A stretch of 49,584 bases of DNA from Thermodesulfobacteriota bacterium. GTDB lineage: Bacteria; Desulfobacterota; Dissulfuribacteria; Dissulfuribacterales; QOAL01. Location of the stretch: assembly GCA_013154175.1 (NCBI GenBank), contig JAADCZ010000011.1, positions 1 through 49,584 on the forward strand. The letters are read 5' to 3'. Numbering within the stretch: position 1 is the stretch's first letter; the number at the start of each line of letters is the position of its first letter. Position numbers and translations under genes: made by a program. Below are positions 1-8,169 of the stretch, piece by piece. The notes beneath the pieces were generated by a model. The model was not told the origin of the DNA. It did not search any database and saw nothing but the letters and a program-made list of their open reading frames with translations.

Positions 1-2
1 CA

Positions 3-1016
3 GAGGGAATCAATCTGGCTGGATTGTGCTGTACTGGAAACGAGTTGCTCATGAGAAAGGGAGTCCCAATGGCAGGCAATCATCTCATGACAGAGCTTGC
101 CATAGTAACTGGGGCGGTGGAGCTCATTGTGGTTGATTACCAGTGCATCATGCCAAGCCTTGTTCAGGTTGGAAAATGTTATCACACAAAGCTTATCACT
201 ACGGCAGACAAGGCCCGTTTTACAGGGGCCGAGCACGTTCCCTTTGATATGGCCAATGGGCTGGAGCAGGCCAGGAAGGTGGTTCGCATGGCCATTGAGC
301 GCTACCCCCTCAGGAACAGGGAGAGGGTGGAAATTCCAGGGGAGCCAGTGGAGCTCATGACGGGTTTCTCTGTCGAGGCCATTGTTGAGGCCCTGGGAGG
401 TTCACTGACGCCGCTAATCGAAGCCATAAAGGCTGGCAAGATAAGGGGGGCTGTGGGAATCGTCGGATGCAACAACCCCAAGTACAGGCACGATTATTGC
501 AATTTAAACCTTGCCCGTGAGCTTGTTAAAAAGGATATTTTGGTGTTGGTCACCGGTTGCGTTACCGTTGCTGCAGGAAAGGGTGGCCTGCTGGTGCCAG
601 AGGCTGCGGAGCTTGCTGGGCCAGGGCTGCAGGAGATCTGCAGGGCCCTTGGCATACCGCCGGTCATCCATATGGGAAGCTGCGTCGACAATGCGCGCAT
701 ACTTCAGCTTGCTGCCCTGCTAGCCAATGAACTTGGTGTGTCCATAGCGGATTTGCCCCTGGCAGCCTCTTCTCCTGAATGGTACTCGGAAAAGGCAGCA
801 ACCATTGGTACATATGCAGTGGCATCGGGCATCTATACCCATCTTGGGCATCCGCCAAACATTACCGGTTCCGAGGTGGTTACCCAGTTGGCCCTTGAAG
901 GCCTGGATGAGCTTGTGGGTGCATGTTTTTGCATAGAGCCTGATCCATTCAAGGCCGCTCAATTGATAGATGAGAGGATTTCTGCCAAGAGAAAGGCCCT
1001 TGGTCTTGAAGGTTGA
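3..1016 (+). CDS. cooS: Anaerobic carbon monoxide dehydrogenase catalytic subunit, C-terminal part (5' end outside window)
   Basis: This is the C-terminal ~337 residues of a Ni-Fe CO dehydrogenase, which interconverts CO and CO2 at the NiFe4S4 C-cluster. The reading frame is open from the first base, so the start lies upstream of the window; the family is about 630-640 residues long. Visible C-cluster ligand motifs are GLCCTGN (residues 7-13 of the fragment), VVDYQC (about 43-48), VGCNNPK, VTGC and MGSCVDN. The downstream SEKA motif carries the lysine that acts near the active site in characterised enzymes. No cooC, cooF or acetyl-CoA synthase gene follows on this side; about 220 bp with a new promoter separates it from the next gene. 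Membership of the CooS family is very secure. Whether it serves CO oxidation or the Wood-Ljungdahl pathway cannot be told from here. Confidence 0.96.
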   Translation, partial: EGINLAGLCCTGNELLMRKGVPMAGNHLMTELAIVTGAVELIVVDYQCIMPSLVQVGKCYHTKLITTADKARFTGAEHVPFDMANGLEQARKVVRMAIERYPLRNRERVEIPGEPVELMTGFSVEAIVEALGGSLTPLIEAIKAGKIRGAVGIVGCNNPKYRHDYCNLNLARELVKKDILVLVTGCVTVAAGKGGLLVPEAAELAGPGLQEICRALGIPPVIHMGSCVDNARILQLAALLANELGVSIADLPLAASSPEWYSEKAATIGTYAVASGIYTHLGHPPNITGSEVVTQLALEGLDELVGACFCIEPDPFKAAQLIDERISAKRKALGLEG

Positions 1017-1172
1017 TGGTTCCATCAGGCGTTAAAAGGAGAAGAAAAAAGCAATTATGAGAATCTTTAAGCAGTTGAAAGCAGCGTGCTATTGCATTAA
1101 GACTAACATATTATTAACATAACATACTTTTTGCATTGAATAGGTAGTATTTGTCAATCCGTGGGAAATATT

Positions 1173-1201
1173 TTGTCATACGGTGACAGGTTAAATAATA
1201 A
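1173..1201 (+). promoter_or_regulatory. Candidate sigma-70 promoter for the epimerase/WecA-fusion pair
   Basis: A TTGTCA box at 1173-1178 and a TAATAA box at 1196-1201 are separated by 17 bp. They lie in the AT-rich gap between cooS and the epimerase, about 35 bp before the epimerase start codon. This fits a housekeeping promoter for the two downstream sugar genes. It is a consensus match only; no transcript start is known. Confidence 0.4.
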
Positions 1202-1234
1202 AAAGAGCGGTATAAGTTCTTACAGGGGTGATTG

Positions 1235-2203
1235 ATGAAAATCCTTGTTACAGGAGGAGCTGGGTTTATAGGTTCAAATTTGTGCGATTTGCTTTTGGAC
1301 CGTGGTGAGGAAGTGTCCATTATTGATGATCTGTCCACTGGCAGTCTGGACAACATATCCCACCTCTTTGACAATCCACGCTTCAGCTACACCATTGATA
1401 CAATTTTGAATCAGGACGCAATGGACAGACTGGTTGCCGATTGCGACTGTGTGGTACATCTGGCTGCAGCAGTTGGAGTGAAACACGTCCTGGAAAATCC
1501 CCTATCTTCCATCGAGACGAACATACTTGGTACCGAGATAGCCCTTAAACTGTCAAACAAGTACAAAAAGAAGATACTCGTAGCCTCCACCTCCGAGGTT
1601 TATGGCAAGCACATGCATGCCCCTCTCAAGGAGGATGACAACCTGATTTATGGGCCACCCAGCACCATGCGCTGGAGCTATGCAGCCAGCAAGCTGGTGG
1701 ACGAGTTCACGGCACTTGCCTACCACCGCACCAAGAAGCTGGAGGCCATCATAATCAGGTGTTTCAACACCATTGGCCCCAGGCAGACCGGCATGTATGG
1801 AATGGTGGTGCCACGATTCATACAACAGGCCCTCAGGGATGAACCCATCACCGTTTATGGTGATGGTAAGCAGACCCGCACCTTTACCTATGTTGGAGAC
1901 GTGGTTGAGGCCATTTACCGACTTATAAAGTGCAAAGAGGGCGCTGGGGAAGTGGTCAATATTGGTGGAACCGAAGAGATTAGCATTGCTGATCTTGCAA
2001 AGAAAATAAAAGAGCTTGTGGGAAGCAAGTCCGAGATAGTTTTCATTCCCTACGATCAGGCATACGGCAAGGACTTTGAAGACATGATGAGGAGGGTGCC
2101 ATCCCTCGAAAAGCTCAACTCGCTGATAGGTTTTACCCCTGTCACCCCTCTGGATGACATCCTCCGTTACACAATAGAGTATTTCAGGTCAAGGGCCTCG
2201 TGA
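1235..2203 (+). CDS. NAD-dependent nucleotide-sugar epimerase/dehydratase (extended SDR)
   Basis: A 322-residue extended short-chain dehydrogenase/reductase acting on a nucleotide sugar. The Rossmann motif GGAGFIG is at residues 7-13, the active-site serine is in TSEVYG, and the catalytic YAASK pair is near residues 149-153. The segment GPRQTGMYG and the FTYVGD motif place it with UDP-glucose 4-epimerase, UDP-glucuronate decarboxylase and dTDP-glucose 4,6-dehydratase relatives; the exact reaction cannot be fixed from sequence. The ATG at 1235 is preferred over the TTG one codon upstream because an AGGGGTG ribosome-binding site sits about 6 bp before it. Only one base separates its stop from the start of the WecA-like fusion gene, so the two are co-expressed and probably act in the same surface-glycan pathway. 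Confidence 0.9.
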   Translation: MKILVTGGAGFIGSNLCDLLLDRGEEVSIIDDLSTGSLDNISHLFDNPRFSYTIDTILNQDAMDRLVADCDCVVHLAAAVGVKHVLENPLSSIETNILGTEIALKLSNKYKKKILVASTSEVYGKHMHAPLKEDDNLIYGPPSTMRWSYAASKLVDEFTALAYHRTKKLEAIIIRCFNTIGPRQTGMYGMVVPRFIQQALRDEPITVYGDGKQTRTFTYVGDVVEAIYRLIKCKEGAGEVVNIGGTEEISIADLAKKIKELVGSKSEIVFIPYDQAYGKDFEDMMRRVPSLEKLNSLIGFTPVTPLDDILRYTIEYFRSRAS

Positions 2204-2204
2204 T

Positions 2205-4133
2205 ATGGCCATTCCTCTGGCTCAACTGGTAGGCTATTTCCTGCTTGCCTTTTGTCTTAGTGCCATCCTGACCCCTCTGGTAATAGTTTTTGCCAAAAAG
2301 ACGGGGTTGGTTGCCATGCCCCGGAAGGATCGGTGGCACGACACCCCCACTGCCTTGTATGGGGGCACGGCGATCTTTCTTGCCTTTGTTATTCCCTTTG
2401 TGACGGCAAGCCACGTCTTGGTTGGGGAGAATCTATATCTCCTCGTAGGGGCCATCATGTTTTTCATGATAGGGCTCTTGGATGATTTTTTGGAGTTCAC
2501 CCCCCAAAGCAAGTTTATAGCCCAGCTTATATGTGTGGTTCTCCTTGTTGGATCAGGCCTCAAGATAAATCTGCCTGGTTACCCTGTGATATCCATCTGT
2601 TTGAGCGTGTTTTGGCTCCTTGGCATGGCAAATGCCCTCAACATACTGGACAACATGGATGGACTTTCCTCTGGAATCACCATGATTGCCAGTCTCTCCC
2701 TGGCAGCATACGGGGTCATATTCGGAAATCCCAATGTAGTGATACCTTCGGTGCTCCTGGCAGGGGCTTGTCTTGGTTTTTTCATGTACAATTTCAAGCC
2801 TGCCAAGATATTCATGGGGGACTGTGGCAGCCTTTTCTTGGGATTCATGCTGGGGGCCCTGGCCATAGTGAGCACCCATTTTCAGGGCCCGGTCACCTTT
2901 GGTTCCGACGGCTACTATGCGGGTTTGTCAAATGTCGTCCTGATGCTGGCAGTGCCTATTTCAGTGCTCATAATTCCCATCTTTGACACTGCCCTGGTCT
3001 CCTTCTCGAGGCTTCAGGCCGGCCGTTCCATATCCCAGGGTGGCAAGGACCATACTTCCCACAGGCTGGTGCTCCTTGGGCTTTCAGAGGAAAGGGCGGT
3101 ACTCACCTTGATGGTGGCTGCGGCAATAGTGTCTGTCATTACCCTTTATATGGCATCCCACTCCATGGAAGGGCTTCTGGCCGTACTGAGCATAACCGTG
3201 GTTGTATGCATCTTTTTTGGTGTATTCCTGAGCTATCTCAACAATGACGTCTATGACGAAGGGGCCAATGAAGGCAAAAGCCGTTCAGGAATAGCAGGTG
3301 TCATGTCTATGATTTTGAACAAACGCCAAATACTTCAGGTTTGTGTAGATCTCTTCCTTCTCACCGTCGGTTACTACACAGCCTATCTCCTGAAGTTCGA
3401 TGGAGAGATAAGCCCCTATAACCAGGCCCTGATAGAGAAGACCTTGCCCTTGGTGCTCGGGGTGAAGGTATGCTGTTTGTGGGCATTTGGTCTGTACAGG
3501 GGGCAGTGGCGTTTTGCAAGCCTGGATGACACCTTCAAGATAATCAAGGCAGTACTCACGAGCTCTGCGATCATAGTTGGAATTTTGGTCTTCAGATACC
3601 GCTTCTATGGCTTTTCAAGGATTGTATTCTTCCTCGATGCGGTTATGACCTTCCTCCTCATAGGGGGCATACGTTTTCTCCTGCGCATGTTCAATGAATA
3701 TTTCGTGCGTCAGGCAGAGAAGGGTCATTCCATTCCCATCCTGATATATGGTGCCGGTGACGGCGGCGATCTATTCCTCAGGGAGCTAAGAAAGAGAAAA
3801 AATCATGATTATATGCCTGTGGGTTTTCTGGATGACGACAAGGCAAAGCACGGCCAGGAGATCCACGGTGTAAAGGTACTTGGTTCTGGAAAAGACCTTG
3901 AAAAACTGGTGAAACGGCATGGCGTGCGTGTGGTCTTTGTAGCCATTCTGTCATCACCGGGCACCCTATTTGAAACAATTTCTGAAAGATGCTCCAAGAT
4001 TGGGGTCAAATGCGTCCAGATTCGTCCTCTTGTCGTTTTCGAAGACCTGGATTCTGATGCTCCTGCGGTCCACCACCAAAAGGGTCAAGTCAAGGTCTTG
4101 TCCCTCAAGAAAACGGGCCAAAACGCCCATTAA
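2205..4133 (+). CDS. WecA/MraY-type phosphoglycosyltransferase fused to a PglF/CapD-type N-terminal membrane and Rossmann region
   Basis: A 642-residue membrane protein with two parts. Residues 1 to about 350 are a polytopic UDP-sugar:undecaprenyl-phosphate sugar-1-phosphate transferase: LLDDFLEFTPQSK, NILDNMDGLSSG, FMGDCGSLFLG and the late KDHTSHRL histidine motif are all present, so this half should be active in charging the lipid carrier. From about residue 368 a second set of four membrane helices begins, followed by a Rossmann fold with the motif GAGDGG and the sequence VGFLDDD. This matches the N-terminal region of PglF/WbpM/CapD-type nucleotide-sugar dehydratases. The protein stops where the catalytic SDR domain of that family would begin. 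The immediately upstream gene encodes a free SDR epimerase. The first half is assigned securely; the role of the second half is unknown, possibly regulatory or scaffolding. Confidence 0.88.
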   Translation: MAIPLAQLVGYFLLAFCLSAILTPLVIVFAKKTGLVAMPRKDRWHDTPTALYGGTAIFLAFVIPFVTASHVLVGENLYLLVGAIMFFMIGLLDDFLEFTPQSKFIAQLICVVLLVGSGLKINLPGYPVISICLSVFWLLGMANALNILDNMDGLSSGITMIASLSLAAYGVIFGNPNVVIPSVLLAGACLGFFMYNFKPAKIFMGDCGSLFLGFMLGALAIVSTHFQGPVTFGSDGYYAGLSNVVLMLAVPISVLIIPIFDTALVSFSRLQAGRSISQGGKDHTSHRLVLLGLSEERAVLTLMVAAAIVSVITLYMASHSMEGLLAVLSITVVVCIFFGVFLSYLNNDVYDEGANEGKSRSGIAGVMSMILNKRQILQVCVDLFLLTVGYYTAYLLKFDGEISPYNQALIEKTLPLVLGVKVCCLWAFGLYRGQWRFASLDDTFKIIKAVLTSSAIIVGILVFRYRFYGFSRIVFFLDAVMTFLLIGGIRFLLRMFNEYFVRQAEKGHSIPILIYGAGDGGDLFLRELRKRKNHDYMPVGFLDDDKAKHGQEIHGVKVLGSGKDLEKLVKRHGVRVVFVAILSSPGTLFETISERCSKIGVKCVQIRPLVVFEDLDSDAPAVHHQKGQVKVLSLKKTGQNAH

Positions 4134-4164
4134 TTGCCATAGAATTGGCAGGAAGGAGGGCAAC

Positions 4165-5109
4165 ATGAGAGTGATTCTTCCAAGTTTCGAGGTGCTCGAC
4201 CATTATTTCCGTGAAGGCCGGGTCCTAGAGCAGATCGAGCGCTGCGGCAGGGTGTGCTACAAGAGTGAAGACAAAATCACAGAAGAAAGTGCAGTGCCCT
4301 TTATCAAGGGTATAATCAAGAGAGGGCATGAATCCGTTATCGAAATGGCCAACCTGGTTTTGGAGGTCACAGCGCCAGAGGAGACCTTTTACAATGATTT
4401 TTTTGTGCATATTCCACGGTTTTGTCAGGCTTCCCGCCTGTCCACTGGACGCTTTTTGATTTCTGGCAATCCCCGTTCATTCAGGGATCTGGCTAGAAGG
4501 CTGCCTGATGCCCCGCTCATCGCTGCCATGAAGGAGGAGCTAGAAGGGCATTATCCAGTGCTCTTTGAAGACATCAAGGTTTCTGCCGAGGCAAACCCCA
4601 AGATTGATGTGAAGCTCCTGTCACCCCAGGAGGTTGATGCCCTCGATGTGCCCCTGCTGGTGAAGCATAGATGCCTTCTATGCCACATAATTGTGAACCG
4701 GGCAGTGACCCATGAGCTCGTAAGGCACAGGGTTGCTTCCTATCTCCAGGAATCTCAAAGATATTGCCGCTACGGAGAAGACAAGTTTGGCGGCGAGGTC
4801 ACCTTTATAAAGCCCTGTTTCTTTCAGGAAGGCTCTGGGGAATATCAGCTATGGGAAAAGGCAATGGAAGAGACAGAAAAGATATATCTCGAGCTGCTCA
4901 AGACATCATCCCCACAGGCCGCCAGGACGGTGCTGCCCAATTCATGCAAGACAGAGATAATGGTTCACGCCACCCTGGAGGAGTGGCAGCATATTTTCAG
5001 GCTCAGGGCCTCTAAGGCGGCAGATCCTTCCATGAGGGAGATAATGCTCATGATGCTGCCTGAATTTGAAAGGCGTTTTCCACAGGTTTTCGAGGGGATA
5101 GCTGCTTAA
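4165..5109 (+). CDS. thyX: FAD-dependent thymidylate synthase ThyX
   Basis: Flavin-dependent thymidylate synthase, converting dUMP to dTMP with methylene-tetrahydrofolate and reduced FAD. The family signature RHR followed by seven residues and S reads RHRVASYLQES at about residues 187-197. It is 314 residues long, more than the roughly 220-250 of many ThyX proteins, with a longer N-terminal half. The ATG at 4165 is chosen because the strong GGAAGGAGGG ribosome-binding site lies just upstream; longer readings would overlap the preceding gene. It lies 31 bp after the WecA-fusion stop. ThyX instead of ThyA is common in anaerobes and thermophiles. Confidence 0.94.
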   Translation: MRVILPSFEVLDHYFREGRVLEQIERCGRVCYKSEDKITEESAVPFIKGIIKRGHESVIEMANLVLEVTAPEETFYNDFFVHIPRFCQASRLSTGRFLISGNPRSFRDLARRLPDAPLIAAMKEELEGHYPVLFEDIKVSAEANPKIDVKLLSPQEVDALDVPLLVKHRCLLCHIIVNRAVTHELVRHRVASYLQESQRYCRYGEDKFGGEVTFIKPCFFQEGSGEYQLWEKAMEETEKIYLELLKTSSPQAARTVLPNSCKTEIMVHATLEEWQHIFRLRASKAADPSMREIMLMMLPEFERRFPQVFEGIAA

Positions 5110-5127
5110 TTAAAGAGTGAAGTGGTT

Positions 5128-5430
5128 ATGAGTAATCAGGCTGAATTTTTAAATAAGATTAAAGAAAACTATCCTGTCCTAACTAGGGAATTTGGTGTAA
5201 AACGGATCGGGATTTTTGGTTCGGTTGCTCAGAATAAAGAAGGCCCTGAGAGTGATATTGATATCGTTGTTGAATTTGACAGACCAATTGGTCTAAGATT
5301 TGTCAACTTTGTTGAGTATATAGAGAACCTTTTTGGCAGAAAAGTTGATGTGTTGACACAGGACGGTATAGAAAATATCCGTTTAAAGGATATTTCGACA
5401 GATATTAAAAGGCATATTATTTATGTCTAG
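5128..5430 (+). CDS. MNT-type minimal nucleotidyltransferase, antitoxin of a HEPN/MNT pair
   Basis: A 100-residue minimal nucleotidyltransferase. The catalytic pattern is GSVAQ followed by SDIDIVVEF, matching the GS-x(10)-DxD signature of MntA-type antitoxins. In characterised type VII systems MntA adds AMP to a tyrosine of the HEPN toxin and silences it. The ATG at 5128 fits a purine-rich AAAGAGTGA site better than the GTG two codons earlier. Its stop overlaps the start of the HEPN gene by 8 bp. The stretch is visibly richer in A+T than the flanking thyX and nadB genes, which suggests recent gain. The family call is secure; activity as an antitoxin is inferred from the pairing. Confidence 0.88.
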   Translation: MSNQAEFLNKIKENYPVLTREFGVKRIGIFGSVAQNKEGPESDIDIVVEFDRPIGLRFVNFVEYIENLFGRKVDVLTQDGIENIRLKDISTDIKRHIIYV

Positions 5431-5770
5431 TCGTAGAGACATAAATTTTATCGATGATATTTTGATAAGTCTTGAGAAAATTGAGCAATATGTAGCTGGA
5501 TATTCGTATGATGAATTCCTAGAAGATAGTAAGACTCAGGATGCTGTAATAAGAAATATAGAAATCATTGGTGAAGCCAGTAAGAAAATATCATCAGATC
5601 TAAAAAGTAAATATGCCAATATTCCTTGGAAAGCGATTGCCGGTACCCGTGATCGCTTGATTCATGGGTATTTTGGTGTGAATATAGATATTGTATGGCA
5701 AATAGCAACGATTGACGTTCCTTTGCTTAAGAAAGAGATCAAGAAAATAAAAGATGAATATACGGGTTGA
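5423..5770 (+). CDS. HEPN-domain (DUF86) putative ribonuclease toxin
   Basis: A 115-residue HEPN protein of the DUF86/HepT family. The catalytic RNase motif R-x4-H-x-Y reads RDRLIHGY near residues 72-79, and GEASKKIS upstream is typical of the family. In type VII toxin-antitoxin modules HepT cuts RNA and is inactivated when the partner nucleotidyltransferase adenylylates the tyrosine of this motif. All key residues are intact. The gene overlaps the MNT gene by 8 bp, so the two are translationally coupled. It has the same AT-rich composition as its partner. It is followed by 39 bp before nadB. Confidence 0.88.
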   Translation: MSSRRDINFIDDILISLEKIEQYVAGYSYDEFLEDSKTQDAVIRNIEIIGEASKKISSDLKSKYANIPWKAIAGTRDRLIHGYFGVNIDIVWQIATIDVPLLKKEIKKIKDEYTG

Positions 5771-5809
5771 TATCTGGCTTGCCTGATAGCTGCCCAGGTC
5801 AATTAATAG

Positions 5810-7438
5810 ATGCAGACGGATTTTTTGGTAGTTGGAAGTGGAATAGCTGGTCTTTCCCTTGCCTTGCACCTGGCAACGAAGGGAAACGTCCTGGTTGTGA
5901 CCAAAAAGAATCGTTCTGACACAGCCACAAGGCTTGCCCAGGGTGGTATAGCTTGCGTCCTTGGCAAGGATGACAGCTTTGTGTTGCACGAATATGACAC
6001 GATGGTGGCAGGGGATGGTCTGAGCCATGAAGATGTGGTTCGGACCATTGTTCGCCAGGGCCCTGAAAGGATACGGGAGCTTGAAGGGCTGGGAGTGAGG
6101 TTCACTCGAGGGCCAGATGGCTTCTATGAGCTTGGAAAGGAAGGGGGGCATAGCCGAAGACGGATAGTCCACAGTGGGGATTTTACAGGCCTTGAGATTC
6201 AACGGGTGCTCGTGGAGCAGGCCTTGGCCCACCCTAACATAGAAATCCTTGAAGACTTTGTTGTGGTGGATCTTTTGACCTCCTGCAAGATTGAGTGCAA
6301 GCAGGATTCTGCTCCATCTGAGGCAGCAAAGGATCCGTGTTCCCAGGACAGATGCCTTGGCGCCTATGTGCTGGATGCTTCAACAGGAAGGATACACGCA
6401 ATACTGGCAGATGTTACCTTTCTGGCTACTGGTGGGGCTGGAAAGGTCTATCTTTACACGAGCAACCCTGATGTGGCCACAGGCGATGGAATAGCCATAG
6501 CCTATCGGGCCGGGGTGCGTATAGCGAACCTTGAGTTTGTGCAGTTTCATCCTACCCTCTTGTATCACAGAAAGGCCAAGAATTTTCTTATTTCAGAGGC
6601 CCTTCGGGGTGAGGGTGCCCGCCTTATTGACTGGGAAGGCAGGCCCTTTATGGAAAAATACGATTCTGTGAACAAGGAGCTTGCAGGTAGGGATGTTGTC
6701 GCAAGGGCAATCGATAGCGAGCTCAAGCGCAGCGGCAAGGAGTGCGTGTATCTGGATATAAGTCATCGCTCCAGGGATTTCATAATTAGGCGATTTCCAA
6801 ACATCTATGAGACCTGCCTCAAATTCGACATAGACATCACAAAGGAGCCCATTCCAGTGGTTCCAGCAGCCCATTACATGTGCGGAGGGGTTGTTACCAA
6901 CAGCTGGGGGGAAACAGATCTGATGGGCCTCTTTGCAGTTGGCGAGACTGCATGTACCGGGTTTCATGGCGCCAATCGCCTGGCATCAAATTCACTCCTG
7001 GAAGGAATGGTCATGGCTCACAGGGCAGCTAAACGGGCTGTTGAGGTGTGGGACAAGTTAAAGGACCTTCCTCCGGTCAAGGTTCCGCCCTGGGATTCTG
7101 GGGGGGCCGTAGACATGGAGGAGGCGGTTCTTATCTCCCATAACTGGGACGTAATCAGGCGCCTCATGTGGAACTATGTGGGCATAGTTAGGTCATCAAA
7201 ACGTCTCCAGCTTGCTGCCCAACGTATCAAGCCCATTCTGGAAGAGATAAACCAGCATTACTGGGATTACATCATCACAAGGGATTTTCTTGAGCTTAGA
7301 AATCTGGCAATGACGGCACAGCTTATTATTCAGTCTGCAGCCAGCCGCAAGGAAAGCCGAGGAGGGCATTATAATCTGGACTTTCCATTTAAAGACGATT
7401 GGAACTGGCGAAGGGACACTGTGCTGCGCAGGAGTTGA
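5810..7438 (+). CDS. nadB: L-aspartate oxidase
   Basis: FAD flavoprotein that oxidises L-aspartate to iminoaspartate, the first step of de novo NAD synthesis; in anaerobes fumarate is the likely electron acceptor. The 542-residue length matches the family. Motifs: FAD-binding GSGIAGLSLALHLA at residues 9-22, the substrate-site TRLAQGGIA, HSGDFTG, RGEGARL, and near the C-terminal flavin site AAHYMCGGV and GANRLASNSLLEG. An insertion near residues 158-186 is unusual because it carries four cysteines in the pattern CxxxC...CxxxxC. No nadA or nadC lies next to it, so the rest of the pathway is encoded elsewhere. No strong ribosome-binding site is seen before the ATG. Confidence 0.95.
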   Translation: MQTDFLVVGSGIAGLSLALHLATKGNVLVVTKKNRSDTATRLAQGGIACVLGKDDSFVLHEYDTMVAGDGLSHEDVVRTIVRQGPERIRELEGLGVRFTRGPDGFYELGKEGGHSRRRIVHSGDFTGLEIQRVLVEQALAHPNIEILEDFVVVDLLTSCKIECKQDSAPSEAAKDPCSQDRCLGAYVLDASTGRIHAILADVTFLATGGAGKVYLYTSNPDVATGDGIAIAYRAGVRIANLEFVQFHPTLLYHRKAKNFLISEALRGEGARLIDWEGRPFMEKYDSVNKELAGRDVVARAIDSELKRSGKECVYLDISHRSRDFIIRRFPNIYETCLKFDIDITKEPIPVVPAAHYMCGGVVTNSWGETDLMGLFAVGETACTGFHGANRLASNSLLEGMVMAHRAAKRAVEVWDKLKDLPPVKVPPWDSGGAVDMEEAVLISHNWDVIRRLMWNYVGIVRSSKRLQLAAQRIKPILEEINQHYWDYIITRDFLELRNLAMTAQLIIQSAASRKESRGGHYNLDFPFKDDWNWRRDTVLRRS

Positions 7439-7470
7439 ATCATCCTGCTGGCTGCTTTAGACTCTGGCTA

Positions 7471-8169
7471 ATGCGAAAAAGTCGTCTCATCCTCGTTATC
7501 GGTGCCCTGGGTGTCTCCATCCTCGTTCTGACACTGTTCGGGGCCAATATCAGCAAAATCGTAGAGTGGGGCCTGTCCATCCTCGAGAAAAAGGAAGCCA
7601 TACGCCAATTTGTCCTGTCTCTAGGGCCCTTTGGCCCACTGGGCTTTATCCTTATTCAGGCGCTTCAGGTGGTATTTTCCCCGATACCCGGTGAGGCAAC
7701 CGGGGTGGTTGGGGGTTTTCTCTTTGGAAAATGGCTAGGACTCCTCTATTCCACTATTGGTCTGGGCCTTGGCTCTTTCATTGCCTTTTCCATCTCGAGA
7801 TATTTTCGTCGTTATGTAGAGGGCTGGCTTAAAAAATCTGAATGGTATTGGAAGCTTGAGGGGCTCCTTGAGCACCAGGGGATTTTCATCTGTTTCTTTC
7901 TATTTGTCTTTCCAGGCTTTCCCAAGGATTTTCTTTGCTATTTTTTGGGGCTTACAAGGATGCCCTGGCAGGTGTTCGTCTTTATCTCCACAGTTGGACG
8001 AATTCCAGGCACGCTTATGCTCAGCTGGCAAGGTGCGGAGCTATACAATGGCAACTGGGCAGGGGTGATCTCGATTCTTGTCGTGACCCTCATCGTTGTT
8101 GGGCCAGCCTGGTATTACAGAGAAAAGATTTATGCCTGGGTAGAGGCCAAGACAAAGGAAATGTCCTGA
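7471..8169 (+). CDS. TVP38/TMEM64 (VTT-domain) membrane protein
   Basis: A 232-residue integral membrane protein of the DedA/TVP38/TMEM64 (VTT, SNARE-associated) superfamily. An N-terminal helix (about residues 7-25) is followed by the family core FSPIPGEATG near residue 70, the glycine-rich GGFLFGKWLGLLYS segment, and later helices including FPGFPKDF, typical of the re-entrant loop region. Related proteins act in lipid scrambling or envelope homeostasis; the substrate here is unknown. The ATG at 7471 is taken because longer readings run back into nadB. Its TGA stop overlaps the larC start by one base. Confidence 0.85.
   Translation: MRKSRLILVIGALGVSILVLTLFGANISKIVEWGLSILEKKEAIRQFVLSLGPFGPLGFILIQALQVVFSPIPGEATGVVGGFLFGKWLGLLYSTIGLGLGSFIAFSISRYFRRYVEGWLKKSEWYWKLEGLLEHQGIFICFFLFVFPGFPKDFLCYFLGLTRMPWQVFVFISTVGRIPGTLMLSWQGAELYNGNWAGVISILVVTLIVVGPAWYYREKIYAWVEAKTKEMS

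Noticed and set aside
3970-4164. A longer thyX reading beginning within the WecA-fusion gene
   Set aside because: The strong GGAAGGAGGG site before 4165 and the lack of similarity upstream support the shorter form.
7935-8168. A longer larC reading starting inside the membrane protein gene
   Set aside because: The family N-terminus starts exactly at the ATG at 8169; the longer part overlaps a conserved gene in another frame.
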